From: Psychromonas sp. psych-6C06
GTDB taxonomy: Bacteria > Pseudomonadota > Gammaproteobacteria > Enterobacterales > Psychromonadaceae
Direction: 5' to 3'
Assembly: GCF_002835465.1 (NCBI RefSeq)
Contig: NZ_PIZM01000010.1
Location: 49,669 to 113,668 of the forward strand
DNA: 64,000 nt
Part shown: in pieces, positions 17,940 to 26,862 of the stretch
How the letters are laid out: every line of letters starts with the position of its first letter
Numbering within the stretch: the first letter of the stretch is position 1
The notes under the pieces: generated by a model
Databases searched by the model: none
What the model was told of the DNA's origin: nothing
What the model saw: the letters and a program-made list of their open reading frames with translations, nothing else
Translations under genes and position numbers: made by a program

Positions 17940-19371
17940 CTGGCTTATCCTTATCTTTAGGGGCTTTGTCGGGCTGTGGGTATTCTTTATCTTCAGCATC
18001 TATTTGGCGCATCACTTCACGCGGATTTTCGCCTCGGTTACGAATCCATTCACTACGGCTTGCCACTTTATTTTCTTTCAAAGTTTCCATTGCATCGGCT
18101 TCTTTTTTCGGGTCGATCCAAGGCATGGTTGGGCCTAAATACAAACCATCAAAAAGCGTATCTTTATCTAACTCAGTAGGTACTTTTATTCCGTTTAATA
18201 GTTCCATTTCTAGCCAACCGCGATAAACCGGGCGTGACCATTGATTGACAAATTCATCTTGTAAAACTTGAAACCCTATGTGGGCCTCGACTAACTCTTG
18301 ACGCTGTGATGAAAATGTACCGTTATAATCACGAGCAATTGAGCTGTAACTTGAACGCATACCCGCACTACCGGCGCGTAGTTGACCACTACGCCAAGGC
18401 ACAACGGCGGCACTCGGGCGGTTGGACTCAATCATGCCAACATCTTCACCAGGCTCTAAGGTGTCCCACACTGAGCCAACACCAAGATCAAACTGGCGCT
18501 TATCTTCCTCACCTGTTTTCGCTTCGTATAAGTCGGGCGAACCTTTCTTGATATACATGCCTAGTGCGGCAGCTATTCTCGCCGCAACCCGTTCTGATTC
18601 TTCATACTCTTTAAGATCTGAGAAACGGGTAATAACACCGTGAAAAAGCGACACACCACGCAGTTGATGCACACGTTTAATCAGTGCTAAATGCAGCATT
18701 CTTTCGGCAGGAATTACCTTTGATTTTGAGCTATAAAATGATTCAGAGGGGTGATCGTATAAAACGTGATAACCGGTTGCGCGCCCCCATGCATTGGTTT
18801 GAATGCCCTGGCGAACGCCGTTTTTTACTTCGTTGAACATCGGCACAAAATCAGCCTCTAACAACTCAATGGCAAATTTTGTATTAGTGAGATATTTGTA
18901 ACCCGGTACATGACCCCGTAATACTTGCGCAAAAATTTCACCATCACGTAACCAAGAACGTAAAACTAAACGTTCCATTGAACTACGCGCAAAACGACCT
19001 GTGGTTTCTGGCTTTAAGCTCCAGTTTTTAAAACGTTCACTGATTAATTCAGCAAATTTTACGTTTATTGCTCCACCTTTATTTCGCGGTTGAGGCTCGA
19101 TCATGATGCCTTTCGGCCCTACAACACGTTCCTCTAACTTATCTAAAATACCAATGGATATATCGTGATTGTTATCTAACCAACGCGCTTGCTCGCGTAG
19201 CGATTGACCGGCTGCAAATACTGCTTGATTCGCGCTGTTTTTCTCTCGGTTGGCTTTATGGGTACGGCTTGGTTTAGCTGCTTCAAATGCCTTGATCACA
19301 TTTCGACTTTTAGCACGACTAGCGCCCCAACTAGGGGATAAGTTAGCAATGGTTGTTTCAAAAAAATTCAT
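17896..19371 (-). CDS. Portal protein (lambda B family)
   Basis: 491 aa. The beginning (MNFFETTIANLSPSWGASRAKSR), ARWLDNNHDISIGILDKLEERVVG and the central SSYSSIARDYNGTFSSQRQELVE are typical of lambda-family portals. It forms the dodecameric ring at the head vertex through which DNA enters. The C-terminal 40 residues are acidic and Pro/Asp/Lys-rich. It follows the gpW-like gene and overlaps the capsid fusion gene. Length fits the family (about 490-530). Confidence 0.92.
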   Translation of the reverse strand: MNFFETTIANLSPSWGASRAKSRNVIKAFEAAKPSRTHKANREKNSANQAVFAAGQSLREQARWLDNNHDISIGILDKLEERVVGPKGIMIEPQPRNKGGAINVKFAELISERFKNWSLKPETTGRFARSSMERLVLRSWLRDGEIFAQVLRGHVPGYKYLTNTKFAIELLEADFVPMFNEVKNGVRQGIQTNAWGRATGYHVLYDHPSESFYSSKSKVIPAERMLHLALIKRVHQLRGVSLFHGVITRFSDLKEYEESERVAARIAAALGMYIKKGSPDLYEAKTGEEDKRQFDLGVGSVWDTLEPGEDVGMIESNRPSAAVVPWRSGQLRAGSAGMRSSYSSIARDYNGTFSSQRQELVEAHIGFQVLQDEFVNQWSRPVYRGWLEMELLNGIKVPTELDKDTLFDGLYLGPTMPWIDPKKEADAMETLKENKVASRSEWIRNRGENPREVMRQIDAEDKEYPQPDKAPKDKDKPDETEPPVDSNTSQS

Positions 19372-19379
19372 AACAAACC

Positions 19380-19586
19380 TTAAGTGAAGTTAACAAGACG
19401 AGGGCCACTACGACCGCGAGTAAACGTGATTAATCGGCGTTCCCACTCTTGACGACCATTGCGGATTTCACCTAAGTTTTCACTCTGCATCATACGACTG
19501 CCGATCATCACGTTCTTGCCGGCTAATACATCGGCTTCGGCGGTCTCATACATGGCTATCATCTCTAGGCACTTTTGCTTACTCAT
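19380..19586 (-). CDS. gpW-like head completion protein
   Basis: 68 aa from ATG 19586, the same length as lambda gpW. MSKQKCLEMIAMYETAEADVLAGKN and a C-terminal basic RRLITFTRGRSG match the helix-strand-helix layout of gpW-type head-tail adaptors. It overlaps the end of terL by four bases and precedes the portal, which is the lambda order A-W-B. GGGAG lies 10 bases upstream. Confidence 0.8.
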   Translation of the reverse strand: MSKQKCLEMIAMYETAEADVLAGKNVMIGSRMMQSENLGEIRNGRQEWERRLITFTRGRSGPRLVNFT

Positions 19587-21688
19587 AACCAAGAACTCCC
19601 ACTGTTATTGTTGTTTGAAAGAAAACCACTACTGGCTTGTTTAGTTGCTGTTGCTTTGGGTGTTGGTTTGACTTTAACCGGGGCTTTTCCCGCTTCATCG
19701 GGGATAAATAGGTTGGGGTTTTTATCCCAATCTAGCGCCCAGGGCTTTGGCGTTTGCCAGTTCATTTTTTCGTAACCGTTAAGCAATACAATGGCGTGAC
19801 CATAATCAAACAGATCAATCGCTTCATTACGGGCGCGGTTTGAAATTTTTGTCCACTTGCCGTTATTGCGTACTTCGGCGGTTAATTCTTCATAGAACCA
19901 CTCACCCAACCAATCAGGGAAATGAATATAATTAGGCCCGAACTGATCACGCTCAAGCGCGGCGGTTAATCGGTCTTTAAATTCATCTGTCTGCAATAGA
20001 TACAAAGGAACATCACCCAGGGCTTTAGCCTTACGGGCATTGTTTTTTGTATTATCCGGGAATGATTCAGAGATTAATTTGCCACGACTTGACGCCCCTT
20101 TAACCAGATAAAAACGTCTATGTAAGCCTTTTATTTTTAATCTGCGATAATATTTATAGGCGTTATCAGATACCCCATCTTCACCACCATGATCACAGGC
20201 GGTAAATTGCACCGGCATACGGCGACCAGAATCATCATCTAACTTGTAGCTTTTCTCTAAAACGTCACTGGTAATAAGATCCCAATCTTCGGCAAATCCT
20301 GCAGGGTTGATACGTTCAACCACGCCATCATCATCAAAGCGTATCGAATGTTTAATGTTGTAACGATCAATTACCCAACGTTCACCGGCTACGCCATAAC
20401 CAATAATTTGCACAACAAAGCGCGCATTACGCCCACCTTGAACATCGATTGCAGCAACCAAGAAACGAACACCACGCGGTACAATGCGTTTTGTTAAAGG
20501 CTCGGCTCTTGCCATCAGTTCTTCAACGGTACAATTATCAACACCACTGCGCGGTATATAGGGTTTGCCTAAATCCGTATTTGTTACCGCTTTTAATTTG
20601 GCTTGTGACCCTGTGAGTTCGTATTCTTCTTCTGCAGATAAAAACTTATAAACAAGTTGTTGCCAGGTTTGGAAAGCTGCCGCCGGCCCCTCCATCCAAA
20701 ATGAAGCGATGCGGGATTTTCTAGCGTGACCTGTCACGTTACCTTTTTTATCTATTACTTGGCCCTCTTTGAGCCACACACCATTTTTATTTAAACCTCG
20801 CTTTTGATGGCTATCAATACGGCCTTGGCAATGTGGGCACTGCATGTAAACCGTATCACTGGCGCTTTTAGCATCGGGCGCATCTTCATCATATTTAAAG
20901 GTTTCATACACGGGCTGAAAATATTCGTGACAATCTTCGTGTGGGCACTGCCAATATAACTTACGTCTATCACCCTGGTTATAGAGTGAAATAATTCCTT
21001 CGCAGGGTGGCGCTTCATGCGGGGTTTTAGGTCGCCATCGTGGATCATCCACATCAAAGCCGGGCGAACTTTCTGCCATTGTCATGCCACTACTCATAAA
21101 CGTGGTGGTACGTTTACTGGCTAAAGTAAAACCATCACCTTCACCATCAATATCACTATCCCAACGATCATAATCAGTAAGCGCAACATAGCGGTAATCG
21201 GACGAACTCAATACATTGATTGAGGGCCAACCTATTTTTAGGTAAGTACCATCACGAAATATTTTATCGTGTACGTTATTATCGTTACGGTATGGGCTAA
21301 GGCGTTTATTTAATTCGGGGCTTATGCGTAAGCAACGATCAACACGTTTTTTACTAAACTCTCGCGCTTTTTCTTCGGTTAGTTGCACGATCAGCATATC
21401 CGATGGATCGCAGATCATAATGTGCGTTAACCAACCCTCTATTAATCCGTTGGTTTTGCCGGTACGAGCCGGGCCAACAAAAGCAACCGCATCATAATCA
21501 CGACTTGCCAAACAATTCATTGGCTCTAACACATAAGGGGCGAGTGATGCATCCCAGGGAATACTATTTTGCCCACCTTTAGGCACCCGCATATATTTTT
21601 CGGCAGCATCAGAAACGGCCATGCGCGTAGGGGCAGCAATACTTTTTGCAATATCTAACCGGATTTCACGCGGATCAGCATACTTCAT
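19583..21688 (-). CDS. Terminase large subunit (GpA family)
   Basis: 701 aa. Walker A GPARTGKT at residues 72-79, a Walker B-like region with ALTDYDRWD, a four-cysteine zinc motif (CPHEDC ... CPHC, about residues 247-290), and a nuclease domain beginning AAIDVQGGRN near 413 with ACDHGGEDG. This is the lambda GpA type, which cuts at cos and drives DNA packaging. It overlaps terS by four bases. Full family length; the C-terminus is Lys/Pro/Ser-rich. Confidence 0.95.
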   Translation of the reverse strand: MKYADPREIRLDIAKSIAAPTRMAVSDAAEKYMRVPKGGQNSIPWDASLAPYVLEPMNCLASRDYDAVAFVGPARTGKTNGLIEGWLTHIMICDPSDMLIVQLTEEKAREFSKKRVDRCLRISPELNKRLSPYRNDNNVHDKIFRDGTYLKIGWPSINVLSSSDYRYVALTDYDRWDSDIDGEGDGFTLASKRTTTFMSSGMTMAESSPGFDVDDPRWRPKTPHEAPPCEGIISLYNQGDRRKLYWQCPHEDCHEYFQPVYETFKYDEDAPDAKSASDTVYMQCPHCQGRIDSHQKRGLNKNGVWLKEGQVIDKKGNVTGHARKSRIASFWMEGPAAAFQTWQQLVYKFLSAEEEYELTGSQAKLKAVTNTDLGKPYIPRSGVDNCTVEELMARAEPLTKRIVPRGVRFLVAAIDVQGGRNARFVVQIIGYGVAGERWVIDRYNIKHSIRFDDDGVVERINPAGFAEDWDLITSDVLEKSYKLDDDSGRRMPVQFTACDHGGEDGVSDNAYKYYRRLKIKGLHRRFYLVKGASSRGKLISESFPDNTKNNARKAKALGDVPLYLLQTDEFKDRLTAALERDQFGPNYIHFPDWLGEWFYEELTAEVRNNGKWTKISNRARNEAIDLFDYGHAIVLLNGYEKMNWQTPKPWALDWDKNPNLFIPDEAGKAPVKVKPTPKATATKQASSGFLSNNNNSGSSWL

Positions 21689-22149
21689 AAATTCTCAACC
21701 GCCTGGGCAATGTTATTACGCAGATCATCAATTTTACTTTGCACCATTGAAACCGCATCAGGTGATAGGCCACAATCACGCTCTAAAATATCCGGTAATA
21801 TTTCAAGCTCTGCGATCATTGGTTTTGCCAAGTTAGAAAACTGCGTTCTCACTTCTTCGGCCAAACACAAAACACTGGTTTCAAGCTCAAATTTAAGACG
21901 TTCATTTTCACTTTGATACCATGCACGGCGATCGCCTGGTTTCATCTTATTAGGATCAACAGCTGATCCAGTTGAACCGGTATTACCTAAAAGTGCCACG
22001 GCAGCATCTTTTAAATAATATAAATCGGCGTTTCCTTCGCGCCCTGCTTTGGGCAATCCTGCTGCCTTGATCCTTTTACGCACGGTGTCTCGACCAAATC
22101 CAAGCATTTCAGCAATGTTTGAAATATTGTATTTATGGTCTGTACTCAT
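21685..22149 (-). CDS. Terminase small subunit (Nu1/DUF1441-like)
   Basis: 154 aa from ATG 22149. The N-terminus (NISNIAEMLGFGRDTVRKRIKAAGLP) is a winged helix-turn-helix that recognises packaging-site DNA, as in lambda Nu1. The rest is helical (RAWYQSENERLKFELE) for oligomerisation and contact with the large subunit. It directly precedes terL with a four-base overlap. The pairing with a GpA-type large subunit predicts cos packaging. Confidence 0.88.
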   Translation of the reverse strand: MSTDHKYNISNIAEMLGFGRDTVRKRIKAAGLPKAGREGNADLYYLKDAAVALLGNTGSTGSAVDPNKMKPGDRRAWYQSENERLKFELETSVLCLAEEVRTQFSNLAKPMIAELEILPDILERDCGLSPDAVSMVQSKIDDLRNNIAQAVENL

Positions 22150-22155
22150 ACGCAC

Positions 22156-22329
22156 TCAAAATGGAATCAAAAAAGAAGGGAAAAAATAGGCTTACTGCTG
22201 ACGACCTATGAAACCGAAAAGTAGCCAAACACCGAGATTTCAGTGCCCCCGTGTGTAGCAGGGCTCCGGGAGTACCTTTGGCATGTGGTTGCGATGATGA
22301 AGATCATCACGTTCACAACATGGATGAGC
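22156..22329. other. Candidate cos/packaging region
   Basis: Non-coding 174 bases between spanin and small terminase genes, where lambda-type phages keep cos. It is locally GC-richer than its surroundings and holds a dyad GATGAT-GAAG-ATCATC at 22293-22308 and a gggctccgggagtacc stretch. The exact nick positions cannot be read. Confidence 0.35.
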
Positions 22330-22599
22330 TCACTGCTCTCGCAAACAATCACTCACATCTTCCATATAGTTCAACAACTCAGCGAGTGATTGAGGTGGTA
22401 AGTACACGCCACCATCATGTACCGGCTCAACACCATTAGCCGTTGTCACTTGGCCTTCTGCGGTGCTTATCCACACCAACTGTGGGTAAGTCGGTTGGCA
22501 CCCTTGGTAGTTGCTTTGTTGGTTTACGCAACTCGCCATTGCTAGGCTTACCAAACTTATTAGCAAAAGCTTTGATAGGGTTTTTACGTACATCTTCAC
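22330..22599 (-). CDS. Putative outer-membrane spanin lipoprotein (Rz1-like)
   Basis: 89 aa from GTG 22599 (AAGGA 8 bases upstream). A signal peptide ends in MASC (lipobox, Cys 24), so the mature protein is lipid-anchored, with a Pro-containing periplasmic part. The reading frame overlaps the i-spanin candidate by 164 bases in another frame, the classic Rz/Rz1 arrangement. Together they would fuse inner and outer membranes at the last step of lysis. Confidence 0.7.
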   Translation of the reverse strand: MKMYVKTLSKLLLISLVSLAMASCVNQQSNYQGCQPTYPQLVWISTAEGQVTTANGVEPVHDGGVYLPPQSLAELLNYMEDVSDCLREQ

Positions 22600-22699
22600 G
22601 GCGCTTATCCTTTCGTTGAATGTCTCGTCGCTTCTTGTAGGTTAACCAGACATTAAATAAAAGATTACCAATTCTGGCGATGGCGGTTACTAGATTCAT
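22436..22699 (-). CDS. Putative inner-membrane spanin (Rz-like)
   Basis: 87 aa from ATG 22699 with a G-rich ribosome site about 8 bases upstream. One N-terminal hydrophobic segment (LVTAIARIGNLLFNVWL) is followed by a highly charged helix (KKRRDIQRKDKRRED) and a basic Pro-containing tail. It is shorter and more basic than lambda Rz (153 aa), so the assignment leans on the lipoprotein gene embedded in it and on its place after holin and endolysin. Confidence 0.55.
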   Translation of the reverse strand: MNLVTAIARIGNLLFNVWLTYKKRRDIQRKDKRREDVRKNPIKAFANKFGKPSNGELRKPTKQLPRVPTDLPTVGVDKHRRRPSDNG

Positions 22700-23003
22700 T
22701 CTTAGCGCCCCCATAATTACCCGCAAAGAATTCAACAATTGCCACGAGAAAAGCAGGGAGTTTGGCAATCCATCGAGCGGGTACCCATGAGCGGGCATGC
22801 GTCAAAAGGAAACACACTGCACCTATTGAACCCAACCATTGAGCTGCTTTTTCACCACCGACCAATGATGCAAGCAATTCAAACAACGGTACTGCATCAG
22901 TGTTTACAACTGGGGCTAATTCTTGTGCCTGGACAATGCTCACTGCAAATAAACCGAACAACACCACAAGGGCATATCCAACGACACTATTACTTAATTT
23001 CAT
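22665..23003 (-). CDS. Putative holin
   Basis: 112 aa with an N-terminal hydrophobic segment (residues 8-27) that may be a signal-arrest or signal peptide (cut near VQA), then two more hydrophobic segments (about 55-72 and 78-98) separated by a short polar turn. This 2-3 helix layout and position between endolysin and spanins fit a holin that sets lysis time. No family name is certain. It overlaps the i-spanin start by 35 bases. Confidence 0.6.
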   Translation of the reverse strand: MKLSNSVVGYALVVLFGLFAVSIVQAQELAPVVNTDAVPLFELLASLVGGEKAAQWLGSIGAVCFLLTHARSWVPARWIAKLPAFLVAIVEFFAGNYGGAKNESSNRHRQNW

Positions 23004-23032
23004 ATTACTACTCCATGTTTATCTGATAGGAA

Positions 23033-23452
23033 TTACCAGATTTCAAAATGCATTAGGTCATTAAACGATTGATCATCTAATGATTCGTCACCATCCCAAT
23101 TACCACCCCATCGGAATTGATAACCTTTCAACTCACAATAAGCCTCAAGTAAGCCGGCGATGCGGGCGTAATACTCAGCACAACGAGGTGAATGGTTGTG
23201 ATCCATAATTGCCCCAACGCCAGAAACATAGGCATATAAATCAACGGCGCTCGATGGCAACGTATTGTGTTTTCCTTTAGGCCACTGCACCTTTGAAGCG
23301 CCACTTGTAAACGCAGCGGTTTGCGCAGTTTCATCTCTGTAACCACATGCCACACCAACATCCACAAAATTAAGCAGCCACATAACAGCATGTTGTGTTT
23401 TTGTGTTGCAGGTAAGCAATCGAACGCGGGAAATATTTGATAATTTATACAA
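23033..23452 (-). CDS. M15-family peptidoglycan peptidase endolysin
   Basis: 139 aa from TTG 23452, chosen because AGGA lies 7 bases upstream and the N-terminal helix is needed for the fold. Zinc-site residues are seen in KHNTLPSSAVDLY (His and Asp) and LMHFEIW (His), and FRWGGNWDGD is conserved. Such enzymes cleave the L-Ala-D-Glu bond (T5 endolysin type), lysing the cell from within. No signal peptide, so it depends on the holin. Confidence 0.85.
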   Translation of the reverse strand: MYKLSNISRVRLLTCNTKTQHAVMWLLNFVDVGVACGYRDETAQTAAFTSGASKVQWPKGKHNTLPSSAVDLYAYVSGVGAIMDHNHSPRCAEYYARIAGLLEAYCELKGYQFRWGGNWDGDESLDDQSFNDLMHFEIW

Positions 23453-23463
23453 TGGTTTATTCC

Positions 23464-23751
23464 TTATTTAACCTTGATTTCTAAGTAACGAATGCGCTCA
23501 TTTGCATCACGATCAAACTCTTGTAATGACTCAACTTTGCTACTTAATACAGCTTGATTAGACGTTAACGCACTCATTTGGCCACTAACGGTATTAATGG
23601 CTGTTTTAACGCCCTCAAATTCCGTTGTTATTTTTGTTACCGCGGTTTGGTCTTGATCATCTCTTGCTTTATTCGCCTGGTAAGTCGCGCCTACCGTGCT
23701 TAGGATGCCCGATAAAAAAACACTTAAAATAGTCAGAACGGTTTGATTCAT
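23464..23751 (-). CDS. Membrane-anchored coiled-coil lysis-region protein
   Basis: 95 aa from ATG 23751 (an earlier TTG at 23778 lies in a terminator hairpin). Residues 4-24 form one transmembrane helix and residues 40-90 a coiled coil (VKTAINTVSGQMSALTSNQ). It resembles XhlA-like haemolysin or anti-holin proteins in layout. First gene of the lysis set, 11 bases before the endolysin. Confidence 0.6.
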   Translation of the reverse strand: MNQTVLTILSVFLSGILSTVGATYQANKARDDQDQTAVTKITTEFEGVKTAINTVSGQMSALTSNQAVLSSKVESLQEFDRDANERIRYLEIKVK

Positions 23752-23763
23752 AAAACACCAGGC

Positions 23764-23803
23764 ATAAAAAAACCCCAAACAGCCAAGGCCATAAGGGGTT
23801 GAA
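23764..23803 (-). terminator. Terminator upstream of the lysis genes (second of two)
   Basis: On the minus strand, AACCCC ... GGGGTT pairs around a smaller GGCC/GGCT stem, then TTTTTT. Together with the next terminator it would stop early transcription before the lysis genes unless antiterminated. Confidence 0.65.
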
Positions 23804-23830
23804 GAGGTTTAAATAATTTTATTACAGATA

Positions 23831-23860
23831 CAAAAACGCCCCGAACAATGTCGAGGCGTG
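23831..23860 (-). terminator. Terminator upstream of the lysis genes (first of two)
   Basis: Stem ACGCCTCGA/TCGGGGCGT (one G-U pair) with a 6-base loop, followed by TTTTTG on the minus strand. It resembles lambda tR' in position, ahead of lysis and head genes. Confidence 0.75.
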
Positions 23861-23927
23861 TATATCTAACGATATGTGATTTAGACTACTCGGGTGGGTC
23901 CACTTTTTCAAGTAAATAATTTCATTA

Positions 23928-24629
23928 TTATTCTGCTAAGTCATACTTCACTTGCACACACGCAAACTGGATAGTTTTTATTAAGCGTTCATTGGCTCTT
24001 TTGTACGCTAAAACAATAGTAAAAGACAAAAGTGTTAAAAGCAGAGCACAAATCAGGGAGAATAAATGATCACCCATTAATGACGTATCTTCTTTCATGC
24101 CACCTTTAACCCAAAGCATTACACCAAAATTAAAGTAATACATGTAAAAGGCCCACAATGTACCGATAGCAATTTGATAAAACTTTATACGGCTATAAAT
24201 GCGTTGAAAGACAAATTCAAAATTTTGTTCTAATAGTTCTACATCACTAACGGTTTCAATACCCTCTCCACAAAAATAGCTAGTGACAATATCAACATCT
24301 TCATCTTGTACGCCACTCATGGAAAATGTTGATGGAAGTGCGAAAATAGTAACTATAAATGTAACCAAACAAGCGATATAAAAAATAACATGCCGAGTAT
24401 CTGGATTATCCTGAAGAAAATACACAGCAGGCATACTTACTATCATGAATCCAAAAAATACGGCGCTCATCATAGGCAATGGTTTAAACAGGTTATCCAT
24501 GCCTAACATTAAAAAAGAAAAAGGATGCCCTACAAATTTACCCAACCTTTTCATTATTCTATTTTTAAACTTTTGGTTTACTAATAACGACTCTGTTTTA
24601 TCAAGCACTGACTGAGCTGCATTAAACAT
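23928..24629 (-). CDS. Phage-borne membrane protein, unknown function
   Basis: 233 aa with four hydrophobic segments near residues 53-72, 82-102, 152-175 and 186-207. The middle loop (110-148) is acidic with one Cys. No family is recognised. It stands alone between two terminators downstream and an intergenic region shared with the divergent acyltransferase gene. Isolated genes with their own promoter in this place are often morons expressed in the lysogen. Superinfection exclusion or surface modification are possible; neither is shown. Confidence 0.6.
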   Translation of the reverse strand: MFNAAQSVLDKTESLLVNQKFKNRIMKRLGKFVGHPFSFLMLGMDNLFKPLPMMSAVFFGFMIVSMPAVYFLQDNPDTRHVIFYIACLVTFIVTIFALPSTFSMSGVQDEDVDIVTSYFCGEGIETVSDVELLEQNFEFVFQRIYSRIKFYQIAIGTLWAFYMYYFNFGVMLWVKGGMKEDTSLMGDHLFSLICALLLTLLSFTIVLAYKRANERLIKTIQFACVQVKYDLAE

Positions 24630-24900
24630 TTTTAACGCTTCCTTGTGTAAAATTTAGGCAGATAATATCACTAAATATGTTCCTCTATGATAAATATTTA
24701 AAATCACTATAGGCCTTAATATAACTGAAGATAGAGTATAACTTGGAAAAAAGTAATCTCGGTAATATCTCAACTTAATGCAATTTATTTAATGAGCCCC
24801 TCACATCAAAAAACCAACATTAAACTTAAAAAAAACTTAATAATAAACATGTTTTCATGCATAAACCTTTATAATGAAAAAAATTAAGAATTAGTAAATT
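24630..24900. promoter_or_regulatory. Divergent promoter region of the moron genes
   Basis: A very AT-rich 271-base gap between two divergent genes. A perfect -10 TATAAT lies at 24870-24875, 25 bases before the acyltransferase ATG; no good -35 is visible. There is no clear Shine-Dalgarno before that ATG. Confidence 0.5.
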
Positions 24901-26856
24901 ATGACATTTCGAAAAGATATTAATTGTTTAAGGGCAATAGCTGTTTTAGCTGTTGCGGTATTCCATTTCAACAAGCATTGGCTTCCAGGAGGTTTTGCCG
25001 GCGTAGATGTATTTTTTGTTATATCGGGCTTCTTAATGACAAGAATTATATTTGAAGGGATAAAGAATAAAAGTTTTTCTATTCTGTCATTTTATGTAGC
25101 AAGAGCAAGTCGGATAATTCCAGCATTATTCGTTCTTTGTTTGGTATTGCTCATCCTCGGTAAATTTTTTCTTATCAATTCTGATTATGATCTTTTAATT
25201 AAACATGCAACAAAAAGCATTATGTTTATTTCAAACTTTACATATTGGAATGAATCGGGATATTTCGACATTTCATCTAGAGAAAAGTGGCTGCTGCATA
25301 CTTGGTCACTATCTGTAGAATGGCAATTCTATATGCTTTACCCATTAGCATTAATTTTATTAAGCAAAGCCACCTCCATAACAAAAATTAAATTTTTACT
25401 ATTATTGGGAACCGTTGCAAGCTTTGTTTATTGCATTGGAGTTACGTATAAATTTCCTAACTTAGCATATTATTTACTACCTTCGAGGATGTGGGAAATG
25501 ATGCTTGGTGGACTAGCATACACTTACCCCTTAAAAATTAAGAAAAAATATAAAACACACATACAGCAACTTGGTCTTATTTTTATTTTTACTTCGTTTT
25601 TTTTTGTATCAAAAGATACCCCTTGGCCTGGCTACATGGCAATATTTCCAGCTCTAGGAACCTTCTTTGTTATACAAGCCAGACTTGAAAATAGTTTTCT
25701 AACCAATAATGTTATTTTTCAAAAAATTGGAGAATCGTCTTATTCTATTTACCTATGGCATTGGCCATTAGCTGTATCCATCTACCATTTTTCATTAGCT
25801 AATTATTTTATTTATATTGGAATTACTTTATCTATAATATTCGGTTTTCTAAGTCATAAGTATATTGAAAGCTTTAACTTTTCGAGTTTTTATTTGAAAT
25901 TTAAAAAGCAAATGCTACACATTATTTTACTCTTAATAATTTTCGGTAGCTTCACCTCTATTACGTATGGGATTATTCCTCCCCAACTACATACGTCGGA
26001 ACCAAGCAAAAATATTATTAAAATAAATAATGAACAATACAACAAAAACCCAAGAAGAGAAGAGTGTATGGGGTCATCAAACAACATACCAGAATGCATC
26101 TATGGAGAAGGTAAACTAGGCGCAATAGTTATCGGTGACAGTCATGCGGGTAGCATTATCAGAAGTGTCGAAAAAGCCCTCCCTAATAATATGAGTGTGC
26201 TTGACTGGACTATGTCAGGATGTAGAACGATAGAAAATATTTACAACATTCGAAATAAAGGTATTCCAGATTATTCCTGTGGCAAATTCATTTCTTACAT
26301 TTTAAATAAAATAGAGCTGTACCCAAATATTCCAATAATTATCGATACTAGGTATTCAACAATGCTATTAGGGCCAAATGAGCCAGAACTTGCTTCTCGT
26401 AGAGAGTTTGTAGAAGAGCTTATAACTACAGAGAAAAAATATACATTAAGAACAGATGAATATATAACAACAATGAACAATGCTTTTATTGATACTGTTT
26501 GTAAGTTATCTGAGAATAACCCTGTTTTTATAGCAGAACAAACTCCAGAAATGAAAATCAATGTTCCCAAAAAAATGGCGAAAGAATTCAAAAAAGGCAA
26601 TACTGACTTTAGGGTCAAATTAAAAATTCAGGAATACAATCAACGGCATTTAGCATTTCAAGCGACAGTCGCTGAATTACAAAATACATGCAACATAAAA
26701 ATAATTCCAATTGTGAATAATTTTTGTGATGAAAGCTTTTGCTATGGCGATATCAATGGAAGACCGCTATACATTGATGATGATCATCTGAGTGAATATG
26801 GCGCATCAATACTAATACCAACTTTCAAAAATTTGTTAACTCCATTTTTGCCATAG
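24901..26856 (+). CDS. Phage-borne O-acetyltransferase (acyltransferase 3 + SGNH)
   Basis: 651 aa. Residues 1-350 are an acyltransferase-3 domain with about ten membrane helices; HFNKHWLPGGFAGVDVFFVISGF holds the usual His and R/F-rich motif (written in two parts here: HFNKHW, then GVDVFFVISGF). Residues about 400-651 form a periplasmic SGNH domain with GDSH (Ser 414) and DDDH (His 629), as in OafA-type O-antigen acetylases. It would transfer acetyl groups to LPS sugars or other glycans and alter phage receptors. It is inverted against the late operon, more AT-rich than its neighbours, and ends six bases from the Q-like gene. Confidence 0.88.
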   Translation: MTFRKDINCLRAIAVLAVAVFHFNKHWLPGGFAGVDVFFVISGFLMTRIIFEGIKNKSFSILSFYVARASRIIPALFVLCLVLLILGKFFLINSDYDLLIKHATKSIMFISNFTYWNESGYFDISSREKWLLHTWSLSVEWQFYMLYPLALILLSKATSITKIKFLLLLGTVASFVYCIGVTYKFPNLAYYLLPSRMWEMMLGGLAYTYPLKIKKKYKTHIQQLGLIFIFTSFFFVSKDTPWPGYMAIFPALGTFFVIQARLENSFLTNNVIFQKIGESSYSIYLWHWPLAVSIYHFSLANYFIYIGITLSIIFGFLSHKYIESFNFSSFYLKFKKQMLHIILLLIIFGSFTSITYGIIPPQLHTSEPSKNIIKINNEQYNKNPRREECMGSSNNIPECIYGEGKLGAIVIGDSHAGSIIRSVEKALPNNMSVLDWTMSGCRTIENIYNIRNKGIPDYSCGKFISYILNKIELYPNIPIIIDTRYSTMLLGPNEPELASRREFVEELITTEKKYTLRTDEYITTMNNAFIDTVCKLSENNPVFIAEQTPEMKINVPKKMAKEFKKGNTDFRVKLKIQEYNQRHLAFQATVAELQNTCNIKIIPIVNNFCDESFCYGDINGRPLYIDDDHLSEYGASILIPTFKNLLTPFLP

Positions 26857-26862
26857 CCACCA

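Noticed and set aside
17940..17999. Earlier start of the ClpP-capsid gene
   Set aside because: No ribosome site before ATG 17999, whereas AAGGA lies 8 bases before ATG 17939, and the extra residues are not protease-like.
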